Counted from the stretch's first letter, positions 1 to 6,706 are shown. The stretch: 7,782 bases of DNA from Clostridia bacterium (GCA_017408625.1 JAFQUG010000388.1:1-7782), one strand, 5' to 3'. Notes: generated by a model from the letters alone, not told the origin. A program made the numbers and translations.

Positions 1-772
1 CAATGACCTTGTCGATCTCGGTATACAGCATCTCGTCGGTCACGGTCATGGAGACCACCAGCACTGTCGCCTCGGCCTTTGCCACGTTGCCCGATGCGTC
101 GGTAACGGTATAGTACACGGTGTAAGAGCCCTCACGGTTGACGTTGACACCGGAGGAATCCACGTCCAGTCTGATCTCGCCCGCGCAGTTGTCGGCAAGC
201 GAGACGTGATTACGCCAAATAATGCCCTCGCCGATATTGCATTCGATGTCACGCGCCTCAATCGTGGGCGGCACGTCGTCCTTGCAGGGGGTCAGCACCA
301 CGTCGTATACGGGAGATTTGTTTCCGCTGGCATCGGTATATTGCACCTTGACCCCGTAATCGGTATAGGAAGTGAAATCGGGCAGGTCGCCTACGTATTC
401 ACCCGTATAATTGTCAACCTCGGTGGTGGACTGTACGAAATACTTGGGATCGGGAATGGGCGTGCCGACTGCCCAGTAAACCTGACGCAGCTGCATGGTG
501 GGTGCTACGGTGTCCTTGACGGTCAGCTTGACCTTGATGGTCTTGTCTCCGCTGATCACGGAAAAGGTGTATTTACCTGCATGATTGACGCAATCCGGAT
601 CAAAATCCGCACCAAACGCAGCAGTCGCGTCGCCTGTCAGATCAGCGGGCGTGATCTGCTCCCCTGCTTCGATGGTGGCCTGCTTGGCGCAGCCGGAAAA
701 CAGACAAAGTGCTGACAAAAGCAGCACGAAAACAGCAACGTATGAAATATATCTGCAACCCAAACGGTTCAT
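1..772 (-). CDS. Lipoprotein with tandem Ig-like modules (3' end beyond window)
   Basis: The frame is open from an ATG at 772 to the window edge, giving 257 residues with no stop. AAAGGA lies 7 nt before the ATG and a consensus promoter lies further upstream. Residues 1-28 form a lipoprotein signal: R3/R7, a hydrophobic stretch at about 9-25, then F-S-G-C with Cys28 as the predicted lipidated residue. The protein should therefore sit on the outer face of the membrane. The rest reads as beta-rich Ig-like modules at about 30-86, 88-163 and 166-240. Modules two and three each begin with a D-x-V-x-P-T-like segment and contain TDASGN (146-151 and 224-229), as in bacterial DUF5011/HYR-type surface domains. 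After residue 240 the sequence changes character (VTDEMLYTEIDKVI). This could be the start of a helical or transglutaminase-like domain outside the window, but that is a guess. Function is unknown; a cell-surface binding or scaffold role is inferred from the domains. Confidence 0.88.
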   Translation of the reverse strand, partial: MNRLGCRYISYVAVFVLLLSALCLFSGCAKQATIEAGEQITPADLTGDATAAFGADFDPDCVNHAGKYTFSVISGDKTIKVKLTVKDTVAPTMQLRQVYWAVGTPIPDPKYFVQSTTEVDNYTGEYVGDLPDFTSYTDYGVKVQYTDASGNKSPVYDVVLTPCKDDVPPTIEARDIECNIGEGIIWRNHVSLADNCAGEIRLDVDSSGVNVNREGSYTVYYTVTDASGNVAKAEATVLVVSMTVTDEMLYTEIDKVI

Positions 773-811
773 GTCAAAGTCCTTTCGGGCACGGCATAGC
801 CGCACACCCCC

Positions 812-836
812 ATGATAATATAGTGTATATTATTAT
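812..836. promoter_or_regulatory. AT-rich inverted repeat over the -10/start site (candidate operator)
   Basis: ATAATATA (815-822) and TATATTAT (826-833) are perfect inverted repeats around a 3-nt centre. The symmetry continues at 812-813/835-836 after one mismatch. The element covers most of the -10 box and the predicted start site, where a repressor would block polymerase. AT-rich palindromes arise easily by chance, so the operator reading is tentative. Confidence 0.35.
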
Positions 837-860
837 AACATTACATACACAACGTGTCAA
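832..860 (-). promoter_or_regulatory. Consensus sigma-A promoter of the lipoprotein gene
   Basis: On the minus strand, TTGACA (860-855) is followed by a 17-nt spacer and TATAAT (837-832). TG at 840-839 makes it an extended -10. Both hexamers match the consensus perfectly and the spacing is optimal. Transcription should start near 825, leaving a leader of about 50 nt before the ATG at 772. A housekeeping promoter this strong suggests high expression unless it is repressed. Confidence 0.9.
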
Positions 861-929
861 CAGGGTTGAGGGGCTTTTTTGAAAAATGCGCGCAAGTGCC
901 AAACGCGCCTGCCCGTCATTACAGGTTAC

Positions 930-1044
930 GCAAACCGTCCGTAGGGGGCGACGTCCTCGACGCCCCGGGCAGGCACAATGAACTTGTTACGTTACGAAAA
1001 GACTTGTTTATGTAGGCCGGGGCGTCGGGGACGTCGCCCTCTAC
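930..1044. repeat. MITE-like interspersed repeat, copy A
   Basis: A 115-bp element with 28-bp inverted arms at 941-968 and 1017-1044. The arms match at 26 of 28 positions, and both mismatches would be G-U pairs in RNA. A central unpaired segment at 969-1016 is identical over all 48 bases to 3726-3773 in copy B. A shared lead-in, GCAAACCGTCC, precedes the left arm in both copies. No coding capacity is evident. It fills most of the gap between the anti-sigma terminator and the lipoprotein promoter; nothing else clear was seen in 861-1110. It resembles the small palindromic repeats common in Clostridia. How it moves, and whether it is transcribed, cannot be told from here. Confidence 0.85.
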
Positions 1045-1110
1045 CGATGGACATATCGCGGGTCCAAAGCAACGGAACGGACGAGCATTGGTCGTCCATA
1101 CTGAACCAAC

Positions 1111-1144
1111 AAAAATCCCCTCGGCAGGCACACCTACCGAGAGG
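1111..1144 (-). terminator. Intrinsic terminator of the sigma/anti-sigma unit
   Basis: On the minus strand a 12-bp stem (1144-1133 with 1128-1117, ten Watson-Crick pairs and two G-U) closes a TGTG loop. It is followed by ATTTTT at 1116-1111. It lies about 65 nt after the anti-sigma stop codon. A matching T-run is absent on the plus strand, so it works in one direction, towards the left. Confidence 0.88.
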
Positions 1145-1183
1145 AAAATTGCAATGCAACTATTTTTTCAAAGGAATTTCAAA

Positions 1184-1201
1184 CGATCGGTGTGCCGATC
1201 G
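1184..1201 (-). other. Perfect hairpin just after the anti-sigma stop
   Basis: CGATCGG (1184-1190) and CCGATCG (1195-1201) form a perfect 7-bp stem with a 4-nt loop, 6 nt beyond the TAA at 1210-1208. Only TTT follows on the minus strand, so it is a poor terminator by itself. It could protect the mRNA 3' end or assist the stronger terminator at 1144-1111. Confidence 0.5.
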
Positions 1202-1207
1202 GGGGGA

Positions 1208-2797
1208 TTACGGATAAATGACTTCGATTTTATCCTCTAACGTATCACTGAAATAGAAGTAGACCTCAACTCCCTTTTCAAGGACGTAATGCTCAATAAA
1301 GTGATAATCTTCACCCTCGCGCAACTCGTTGCTGCTTTCTTTTACGCTGTAATACTGATCGTTGATGACCAACCACCAGCCTGCGGTATCGTCCTGATCA
1401 TTATAACCGCGCACTTCAAACACCATATATTCGGATCTGATTGCCATAGTGCCACAGCTGACACCGCCACTGTATTCCTTGCTCCAAGGGTGGAATCCAA
1501 GGTGATCGTTACACAGCTTGGCAAAGCCCTTCAGCAGAAGATCATGCGAGGTAAATGATGCCTCAGCCTGCGCGCGTGCTGCCTCTTTTCTGTCAAGGAA
1601 ATTCTCATAAGCCGCCATCTGCGTTTCATCAAAAGTTGCCAACACATCCTCAGTAGGCATTTCCGCATTTACATCGTCATATAAATCATATGCGTAAGGG
1701 TTGACCCAATTCTCTTCTCCCTCTCTTGCAAGATCGGAGATATCATATCCTGCCTCATCGCTTACATAAAGAGAGGTATCGATCCACTCATCCCGTGAAG
1801 CGGTGCTGCGGATGGACTTGATCGTGTCATGATAAGCGAAAAATGCATCACGCTTTTCGGTGTCGATTTGGCCGTTCTCATCCACAAACGACTCTGCATA
1901 CAGATTAATAGGCTTTCGAATGGTGTACTGTGCTGCTTCCTTTTCAAACATCTCAAAATTGGACAGTGCTTGATCGAAAGTCTTGTTTGTCATCAGATGC
2001 AGGTCATGTGCAAACATATAACGGAATGCAGCCATATAAATGCTGCCCGCTGCAATGATCTCGCCCTCGGGATTGTAGACGGTATAGTCGATAAACGTAT
2101 CCCTGTTGCAGCCGGCATCTCTGTAACCCACGTGCTGCGAATAAAACCACGAAAGGCTCTCGTCACCCTTGAGCGTCAGCTCGCTGTCTGCGAAGTGTGA
2201 CAAATAAAAGAGATCCCATTTGCCGCCGTTATCATCCACGTACTGATACATCATCTCACCGTACTCGCGCGCCTGTTTTACCTGTCCTAACGCACCGTAA
2301 TCGCAGCTGAGCTTGACAGTATTTTCCGCACCGCAGTTCAATGTGATGATGGGCATTGGCGCGGTAAAATATTCATCGGTTTCGTCGAACGAAACACCGC
2401 TGTTCTGACCGGGCATACTGATCAGGCCGTCGTCATTCACCGTAAAACCGGAATACGAAATATTGCCCAGACTGAGCAGCTGCGCAACGCCGGGATATTT
2501 CATCACGTCCTCAATGGGTGGAATATCGGTGGTGTCCGCACCCTGCGTGCCCGTACTCTCCGAATCGGTCGTCACACCCGGAATTTCGCCCGGAATATCC
2601 TCTCCGAGCATCATGGGGGCAACGATCAGGGCGGACGCCAGCGTAGTAATCAGCAATGCTGCCGCAAGCACCACTGCAACACGCGCCTTGCCCGATGCCA
2701 AGAAACCCTTTTTTCTGCGCGGCTGCATGCAAGCGGCGATCTGCTCCTCGTCCAGCTTACCCAGCGCGTCTATGAGCTTATCTGTTTTTTTGTTCAT
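1208..2797 (-). CDS. Probable membrane anti-sigma/sensor protein paired with the ECF sigma factor
   Basis: 529 residues. The start at 2797 is chosen because GGAG sits 6 nt upstream and the product begins naturally (MNKKTDKLIDAL). An in-frame ATG at 2809 has a poorer site that is buried in a hairpin. Residues 1-38 are a charged, helical cytosolic segment, including LDEEQIAACMQPRRKK. Residues 39-62 form one hydrophobic helix. Residues 65-95 are a Pro/Gly/Ser/Thr-rich linker, and the remaining 430 or so residues should lie outside the membrane. The outside part has aromatic, beta-rich stretches in its first and last thirds and a charged, probably helical middle, with scattered Cys. I do not recognise its family. 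There is no HxxxCxxC zinc anti-sigma motif. The anti-sigma role is inferred from position behind an ECF sigma gene and from topology: the N-terminus would bind sigma and the ectodomain would sense an envelope or ligand signal. It might instead be only a target membrane protein. Confidence 0.8.
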   Translation of the reverse strand: MNKKTDKLIDALGKLDEEQIAACMQPRRKKGFLASGKARVAVVLAAALLITTLASALIVAPMMLGEDIPGEIPGVTTDSESTGTQGADTTDIPPIEDVMKYPGVAQLLSLGNISYSGFTVNDDGLISMPGQNSGVSFDETDEYFTAPMPIITLNCGAENTVKLSCDYGALGQVKQAREYGEMMYQYVDDNGGKWDLFYLSHFADSELTLKGDESLSWFYSQHVGYRDAGCNRDTFIDYTVYNPEGEIIAAGSIYMAAFRYMFAHDLHLMTNKTFDQALSNFEMFEKEAAQYTIRKPINLYAESFVDENGQIDTEKRDAFFAYHDTIKSIRSTASRDEWIDTSLYVSDEAGYDISDLAREGEENWVNPYAYDLYDDVNAEMPTEDVLATFDETQMAAYENFLDRKEAARAQAEASFTSHDLLLKGFAKLCNDHLGFHPWSKEYSGGVSCGTMAIRSEYMVFEVRGYNDQDDTAGWWLVINDQYYSVKESSNELREGEDYHFIEHYVLEKGVEVYFYFSDTLEDKIEVIYP

Positions 2798-2943
2798 AAC
2801 AATCTCCATGCCGCCTTTGGCGGCTCAAATAGTGATGGAAACTTCACCGTGGAGCTTTGCTCCAAAAATGGGCCGAGTCCCATTTTTAGGTGAAGTTTAT
2901 GCGTGAATGGTTGTGTATAAAGGAATATAACGTGAACTTTCAC
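2794..2943 (-). CDS. Possible 49-codon leader ORF between sigma and anti-sigma genes
   Basis: A GTG at 2943 has a strong AGGAGG (2954-2949) 5 nt upstream and opens a 49-codon frame. The frame ends in TGA at 2796-2794, overlapping the anti-sigma ATG (2797) as ATGA, the usual arrangement for translational coupling. The predicted peptide (MKVHVIFLYTQPF... to ...PPKAAWRLL) is basic and aromatic and resembles no family I know. Much of it is encoded by the palindromic stems at 2810-2824 and 2839-2898. The frame may therefore be an accident of a repeat that landed between an original ribosome binding site and the gene. In favour are the ribosome binding site quality and the exact overlap; against are the composition and the lack of any homologue I can recall. 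Confidence 0.35.
   Translation of the reverse strand: MKVHVIFLYTQPFTHKLHLKMGLGPFLEQSSTVKFPSLFEPPKAAWRLL
2810..2824 (-). promoter_or_regulatory. GC hairpin immediately before the anti-sigma translation start
   Basis: GCCGCC (2810-2815), TTT, GGCGGC (2819-2824): a perfect 6-bp GC stem with a 3-nt loop. It ends 3 nt upstream of the GGAG (2807-2804) that serves the ATG at 2797. In mRNA it would sit against the ribosome landing site and could lower or gate initiation. It would also occlude the alternative ATG at 2809. Confidence 0.5.
2839..2898 (-). other. Predicted three-way-junction RNA/DNA structure in the sigma/anti-sigma gap
   Basis: Three perfect inverted repeats nest within 60 nt. The outer stem is 10 bp (2839-2848 with 2889-2898). 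Inside it are one hairpin of 5-6 bp with a 3-nt loop (about 2851-2863) and one of 9 bp with a 6-nt loop (2864-2872 with 2879-2887). Only the loops and about three junction bases are unpaired, so a compact cloverleaf-like fold is predicted on either strand. It is too ordered to be chance. It could be a regulatory leader acting on anti-sigma translation, an mRNA processing site that sets the sigma to anti-sigma ratio, or a dispersed palindromic repeat. No T-run follows, so it is not a standard terminator. Confidence 0.7.
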
Positions 2944-2967
2944 GCTATCCTCCTATTCTGTGTTGCC

Positions 2968-3558
2968 TTACAATCGGATATTGTTTTCATGTAAGCATTT
3001 CCGCAGTCGCTTTCGCATGCGGACAAGGCGCATGACAACGCTTGATTCGCGTATCCCAAACTGCATAGCGATCTCCTCATTGGTCATGAAACGGAAATAT
3101 CGCATCAAAAACATATCGCGGTCACAAGGCTTTTGCCCTTCAAGGAAAAGGCGCATGCAACGGTTGATTTCCTCCGAGTCACTCTCGGCCTCGGTTTGAC
3201 GATCGGGTAAGCATTCCTCCAGTTCTTCAAGTGAGCTCAGGTATTCACTCCCCGCTCTTCTCTCGGCTTGGTTGTAGCGCACGCGGTCGATGGCACGACG
3301 GCGCACGATGCCGCCAAGAAAAGCCGACAGCTGCTTGGGCGACGCAGGCGGAACAGCGTTCCAAAGCTCTAAGATCGCATCGTTGACGCATTCCTCGGCA
3401 TCCTGCTCCGAGCCCGTGATACGCAGGGCGATCGAATGCATCAGCGCACCGTATTTACTTTGGGCTGCCCGCAATGCAAATTCATCCCGTCTGCAAAGCA
3501 GCGCGATGATCTCGTCATCATCCGGCATTCGATCCCATGCATTTCCATCAAGGATCAT
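2968..3558 (-). CDS. ECF-type RNA polymerase sigma-70 family factor
   Basis: 196 residues, the usual length for an extracytoplasmic-function sigma factor. The start ATG at 3558 has AAGGAGG about 7 nt upstream. Residues about 28-100 are region 2: a helix with ALMHSIALRITGSEQDAEECVND matching the core-binding and -10-recognition pattern (D-A-E-E then a W at 66), followed by the basic RRRAIDRVRYNQAERR. Residues about 108-130 are an acidic linker. Residues about 132-190 are region 4, with the helix-turn-helix TNEEIAMQFGIRESSVVMRLVR that would contact the -35 element. Regions 1 and 3 are absent, as expected for ECF factors. It should direct polymerase to a small regulon when released from its membrane partner, which is encoded 170 nt downstream. 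I found no clear promoter in 3559-3682, neither sigma-A nor an obvious ECF AAC-type element. Confidence 0.93.
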   Translation of the reverse strand: MILDGNAWDRMPDDDEIIALLCRRDEFALRAAQSKYGALMHSIALRITGSEQDAEECVNDAILELWNAVPPASPKQLSAFLGGIVRRRAIDRVRYNQAERRAGSEYLSSLEELEECLPDRQTEAESDSEEINRCMRLFLEGQKPCDRDMFLMRYFRFMTNEEIAMQFGIRESSVVMRLVRMRKRLRKCLHENNIRL

Positions 3559-3682
3559 GTCCTCTCCTCCTTTTCAAGCATTTGGCACATGTGCTTCACC
3601 CTTAAGAACGAAACAAAACGGCTTTGACAACACATTTTGGGTAATTTTTGTTAAAATTCTTCACATAATGGAATACAAGAAT

Positions 3683-3800
3683 GCAAACCGTCCGTCGGTA
3701 GGGGCTGACGTCCTCGACAGCCCGAGCAGGCACAATGAACTTGTTACGTTACGAAAAGACTTGTTTATGTAGGGCGGGCGTCGGGGACGCCGATCCCTAC
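3683..3800. repeat. MITE-like interspersed repeat, copy B
   Basis: A 118-bp element in the same orientation as copy A. The lead-in GCAAACCGTCC at 3683-3693 is shared, with a 4-nt insertion just after it. The inverted arms lie at about 3698-3724 and 3775-3800. The 48-bp centre at 3726-3773 is identical to copy A. The arms here pair less well than in copy A, with several mismatches and a one-base gap. It lies between the uvrA terminator and the sigma gene leader, so the two copies bracket the sigma/anti-sigma module as direct repeats. No gene is evident inside it. Confidence 0.85.
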
Positions 3801-3810
3801 GAAAAGTTCA

Positions 3811-3839
3811 AGAAAACCCTTGCTGTGCAAGGGTTTTCT
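3811..3839 (-). terminator. Intrinsic terminator of the uvrB-uvrA operon
   Basis: AGAAAACCCTTG (3811-3822) and CAAGGGTTTTCT (3828-3839) form a perfect 12-bp stem with a 5-nt loop, about 12 nt beyond the uvrA stop. The A-rich and U-rich stem ends, followed by TTGAACTTTT on the minus strand, fit a rho-independent terminator. Its symmetry would allow weaker action on plus-strand transcripts too. Confidence 0.85.
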
Positions 3840-3851
3840 GTCACAATTATT

Positions 3852-6692
3852 TTATTTTTTCAAAACTTTCATTAGATACTGTCCCGTATAGGACTTCTCG
3901 CACGCGGCGATCTGCTCGGGGGTGCCTGCGGCCACCAGCGTGCCGCCGCCGTCACCGCCCTCGGGTCCTAAATCAATGATATAATCCGCGCACTTGATGA
4001 CGTCCATATTATGCTCGATGACCAGCACTGTATTGCCGCCGTCCACCAGTCGCTGCAAAACACCCAGCAGCTGTGCCACGTCGGCGGTATGCAAGCCCGT
4101 AGTGGGCTCGTCCAGCACGTAAATGGTCTTGCCCGTATCGCGTCTTGAAAGCTCTGTTGCCAGCTTGACTCTCTGCGCTTCACCGCCCGAGAGCGTGGTA
4201 GACGACTGACCGATCTTGATATATCCAAGTCCGACGTCCTGCAGTGTTTTGAGCTTGCGCACGATTTTTGGCAAGCCGTCAAAGAAGGTCACGCCCTCCT
4301 CGACCGTCATATCCAGCACGTCGTAAATACTCTTTCCCTTGTACTTGACGTCCAGGGTATCGCGGTTGTATCTCTTTCCCTTGCAAACGTCACAAGTCAC
4401 GTACACGTCGGGCAAAAAGTGCATTTCAATGCAGCGCACACCGTCGCCCTCACAGGCCTCACAGCGGCCGCCCTTGACGTTAAAGGAGAATCTGCCCGGT
4501 CCGTAGCCCTTGGCCTTGGCGTCCTTGGTCTGTGCGAACAGATCGCGGATGTCGCCAAACAATCCCGTATAGGTGGCGGGGTTGGAGCGCGGCGTTCTGC
4601 CGATGGGGCTTTGGTCAATGCAAATGATCTTATCCAGATGCTCGTCCCCTTCCACGCGCTCATGCTTACCGGGATAGGTGATGGCGTTGTTGAGTCTGTC
4701 TGCCAGCACGGGATGAATGATGCCGTTGACCAGCGAGGATTTGCCCGAGCCGCTCACGCCCGTCACGCAAACAAAGCAGCCTAAGGGAATCTCCACGTCC
4801 AGCTTTTTGAGGTTGTGCTCCTCTGCGCCAAAGACGCGCAGGAAATTGCCGTTGCCGGGTCTGCGCTGTGCGGGTACGGGAATGGATAGTCTGCCCGACA
4901 GATAGCCCCCGGTCAGTGAGTTTTCATTCTTTGCGACCTCTTCGGGAGTGCCGCAGGCCACGATCCGACCGCCGTGCACGCCCGCGCCCGGGCCTACGTC
5001 AATGATATAGTCGGATTCGTGCATGGTCTCCTCATCGTGCTCGACCACGATGACCGTGTTACCAAGGTCGCGCAGCGTTTTGAGCGTGGCGATCAGCTTG
5101 GAATTGTCACGCGAGTGCAACCCGATGCTGGGCTCGTCCAGAATATACAGCACACCTGTCAAGGCAGAGCCGATCTGCGTGGCAAGTCTGATGCGCTGCG
5201 CCTCACCGCCCGAAAGCGTGCCCGCCTTGCGCCCCAGCGTCAGATATCCAAGTCCTACACTGACAAGAAAACCGAGTCTTGCGCGAATCTCCTTGAGAAT
5301 TTCTCTCGAAATGACCGCGTCACCGCCCGTAAACTGCAGCGCATTGATAAATTCCAGTGCGTTTTCTACCGACATGGCGCAGAAATCGTGGATATTGAGT
5401 CCGCCAACCGTAACGCCCAGCACCACGGGAGAAAGACGCTTGCCGCCGCATACGGGGCAATCTGCCTCCTGCACGAACTGCGTATAATATTCCTTACCGA
5501 ACATGCCGCCGTTCTTCATGCGGCTCTCGACCATTTCCAGGATGCCGTGGAAGGTGGTGGTCTGCTCGTGCGTCTGTCCGCCGAAATGGCGCGTGATTCG
5601 GTAAACGCGATCGCCCGTGCCGTGCAGCAGCGCGTCCAGTGCGTCCTTGCCGTATTCGCGGATGGGCATGTCCAGATCAAAGCCCGCGACCTTGCCGACC
5701 TCCGCAAACAAAGGACCGTTCCAGCTGTCCTCCTCCAGGGTTTTGAAGCCGTTGACCGCGATCGCACCGCCGCGCAGCGAAAGACGCTTGTCCGGAATGA
5801 CCTTGGCGGCAGATACGGTCTGCATTTCGCCAAGTCCCGCACATACGGGGCAAGCACCCGTGGGGTTATTGAAGGAAAACATGCGGGGCTCCAGCTCCCC
5901 GATCGAAATGCCGTGCTCCTCACAGGCATAGCTTTGCGAGAAAGAAAGCTCGATCGGCTTGCCCTCTCCGCGCGGCACGGTCACGATCAACAGGTGTCCC
6001 TCCGCCAAATTGAGCGCAGTTTCCACCGAGTCGCCAAGTCTGGAGCGTACACCCTCCTTGAGCGCGAGTCTGTCCACCACGACCTCAATATCGTGCTTTT
6101 TATTCTTATCCAGCGAGATGTCCTCGCCCAGATCGTAAAGGCTGCCGTCGATGCGCACGCGGGCGTATCCGCTCCTCTTGGCATCGGCCAGCACCTTTTC
6201 ATGCATACCCTTCTGCGCGCGCACCACGGGTGCAAGCACCAAAAAGCGCTCCCCCTCGGGCAGCTCGCAGATCTTATCTATGATGGTGTCTGTGCTCTGC
6301 CGTCTGATCTCCTTTCCGCAGATCGGGCAATGCGGCACACCCACGCGTGCATAAAGCAAGCGCAGGTAGTCGTAGATCTCGGTCACCGTACCCACAGTCG
6401 AACGCGGGTTTTTGGAGGTAGTCTTCTGGTCAATGGAAATAGCGGGGCTCAGGCCGTCGATGGTGTCCACGTCGGGCTTGTCCATCTGACCGAGGAACAT
6501 TCGTGCATAAGAGGACAGCGACTCGACAAAGCGGCGATGCCCTTCCGCATACACGGTATCAAAGGCCAGGGAGGATTTTCCCGAGCCCGAAAGGCCTGTC
6601 AGTATGACAAGCTGATCACGCGGGATCTCCACGTCAATATTCTTAAGATTATTGACGCGCGCACCGCGAATGACAATTTTTTGAAGCTTCAT
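3852..6692 (-). CDS. uvrA: Excinuclease ABC subunit UvrA
   Basis: 946 residues, close to the roughly 940 typical of bacterial UvrA. UvrA is the dimeric ABC ATPase that scans DNA for bulky lesions and loads UvrB, in the cytosol. Two ATPase halves are complete: Walker A GLSGSGKSS (33-41), LSGGE (493-497) and Walker B LYILDEP (515-521); then GVSGSGKSS (645-653), LSGGE (834-838) and YVLDEP (858-863). Probable zinc ligands are C122/C125 with C412/C415; C257 and H260 with C281/C284 (His in place of the second Cys); and C744/C747 with C767/C770. The start at 6692 (MKLQKIVIRGARVNNLKN) matches the family N-terminus. A longer in-frame ATG at 6821 is rejected because it lies inside the upstream gene. 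The ribosome binding site is weak (GAGAG, 6 nt upstream), so translation may depend on coupling to the gene ending 14 nt before it. Confidence 0.98.
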   Translation of the reverse strand: MKLQKIVIRGARVNNLKNIDVEIPRDQLVILTGLSGSGKSSLAFDTVYAEGHRRFVESLSSYARMFLGQMDKPDVDTIDGLSPAISIDQKTTSKNPRSTVGTVTEIYDYLRLLYARVGVPHCPICGKEIRRQSTDTIIDKICELPEGERFLVLAPVVRAQKGMHEKVLADAKRSGYARVRIDGSLYDLGEDISLDKNKKHDIEVVVDRLALKEGVRSRLGDSVETALNLAEGHLLIVTVPRGEGKPIELSFSQSYACEEHGISIGELEPRMFSFNNPTGACPVCAGLGEMQTVSAAKVIPDKRLSLRGGAIAVNGFKTLEEDSWNGPLFAEVGKVAGFDLDMPIREYGKDALDALLHGTGDRVYRITRHFGGQTHEQTTTFHGILEMVESRMKNGGMFGKEYYTQFVQEADCPVCGGKRLSPVVLGVTVGGLNIHDFCAMSVENALEFINALQFTGGDAVISREILKEIRARLGFLVSVGLGYLTLGRKAGTLSGGEAQRIRLATQIGSALTGVLYILDEPSIGLHSRDNSKLIATLKTLRDLGNTVIVVEHDEETMHESDYIIDVGPGAGVHGGRIVACGTPEEVAKNENSLTGGYLSGRLSIPVPAQRRPGNGNFLRVFGAEEHNLKKLDVEIPLGCFVCVTGVSGSGKSSLVNGIIHPVLADRLNNAITYPGKHERVEGDEHLDKIICIDQSPIGRTPRSNPATYTGLFGDIRDLFAQTKDAKAKGYGPGRFSFNVKGGRCEACEGDGVRCIEMHFLPDVYVTCDVCKGKRYNRDTLDVKYKGKSIYDVLDMTVEEGVTFFDGLPKIVRKLKTLQDVGLGYIKIGQSSTTLSGGEAQRVKLATELSRRDTGKTIYVLDEPTTGLHTADVAQLLGVLQRLVDGGNTVLVIEHNMDVIKCADYIIDLGPEGGDGGGTLVAAGTPEQIAACEKSYTGQYLMKVLKK

Positions 6693-6706
6693 GTGTGACT
6701 CTCTTT

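Noticed and set aside
206..715. Plus-strand frame of 169 codons at the left end
   Set aside because: It is the antisense shadow of the lipoprotein gene, which has a signal peptide, ribosome site and promoter on the minus strand.
1079..1097. Short hairpin GGACGA...TCGTCC between repeat A and the terminator
   Set aside because: It has only a 6-bp stem with a 7-nt loop and no T-run or partner feature, so it is not distinguishable from chance.
2798..2809. Upstream ATG at 2809 as the anti-sigma start
   Set aside because: Its ribosome site would be sequestered in the hairpin at 2810-2824, while the ATG at 2797 has GGAG at good spacing.
3585..3594. Perfect 10-bp palindrome GCACATGTGC in the sigma gene leader
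   Set aside because: It is a short single site with no identified promoter near it, so chance occurrence is likely. It was not listed as an operator.
3624..3657. Plus-strand TTGACA with a TAAAAT downstream, as a promoter
   Set aside because: The spacing is 22 nt, too long for sigma-A, and no plus-strand gene follows.
930..3800. Composite transposon made by the two flanking repeats
   Set aside because: There is no transposase or other mobility gene between or beside the repeats, and no target duplication could be seen. Only the bracketing itself is supported.
4974..6698. Long plus-strand open frame (574 codons) antisense to uvrA
   Set aside because: The minus strand of the same stretch encodes an unmistakable UvrA with all motifs. 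The plus frame has no recognisable protein features and arises from codon bias of uvrA.
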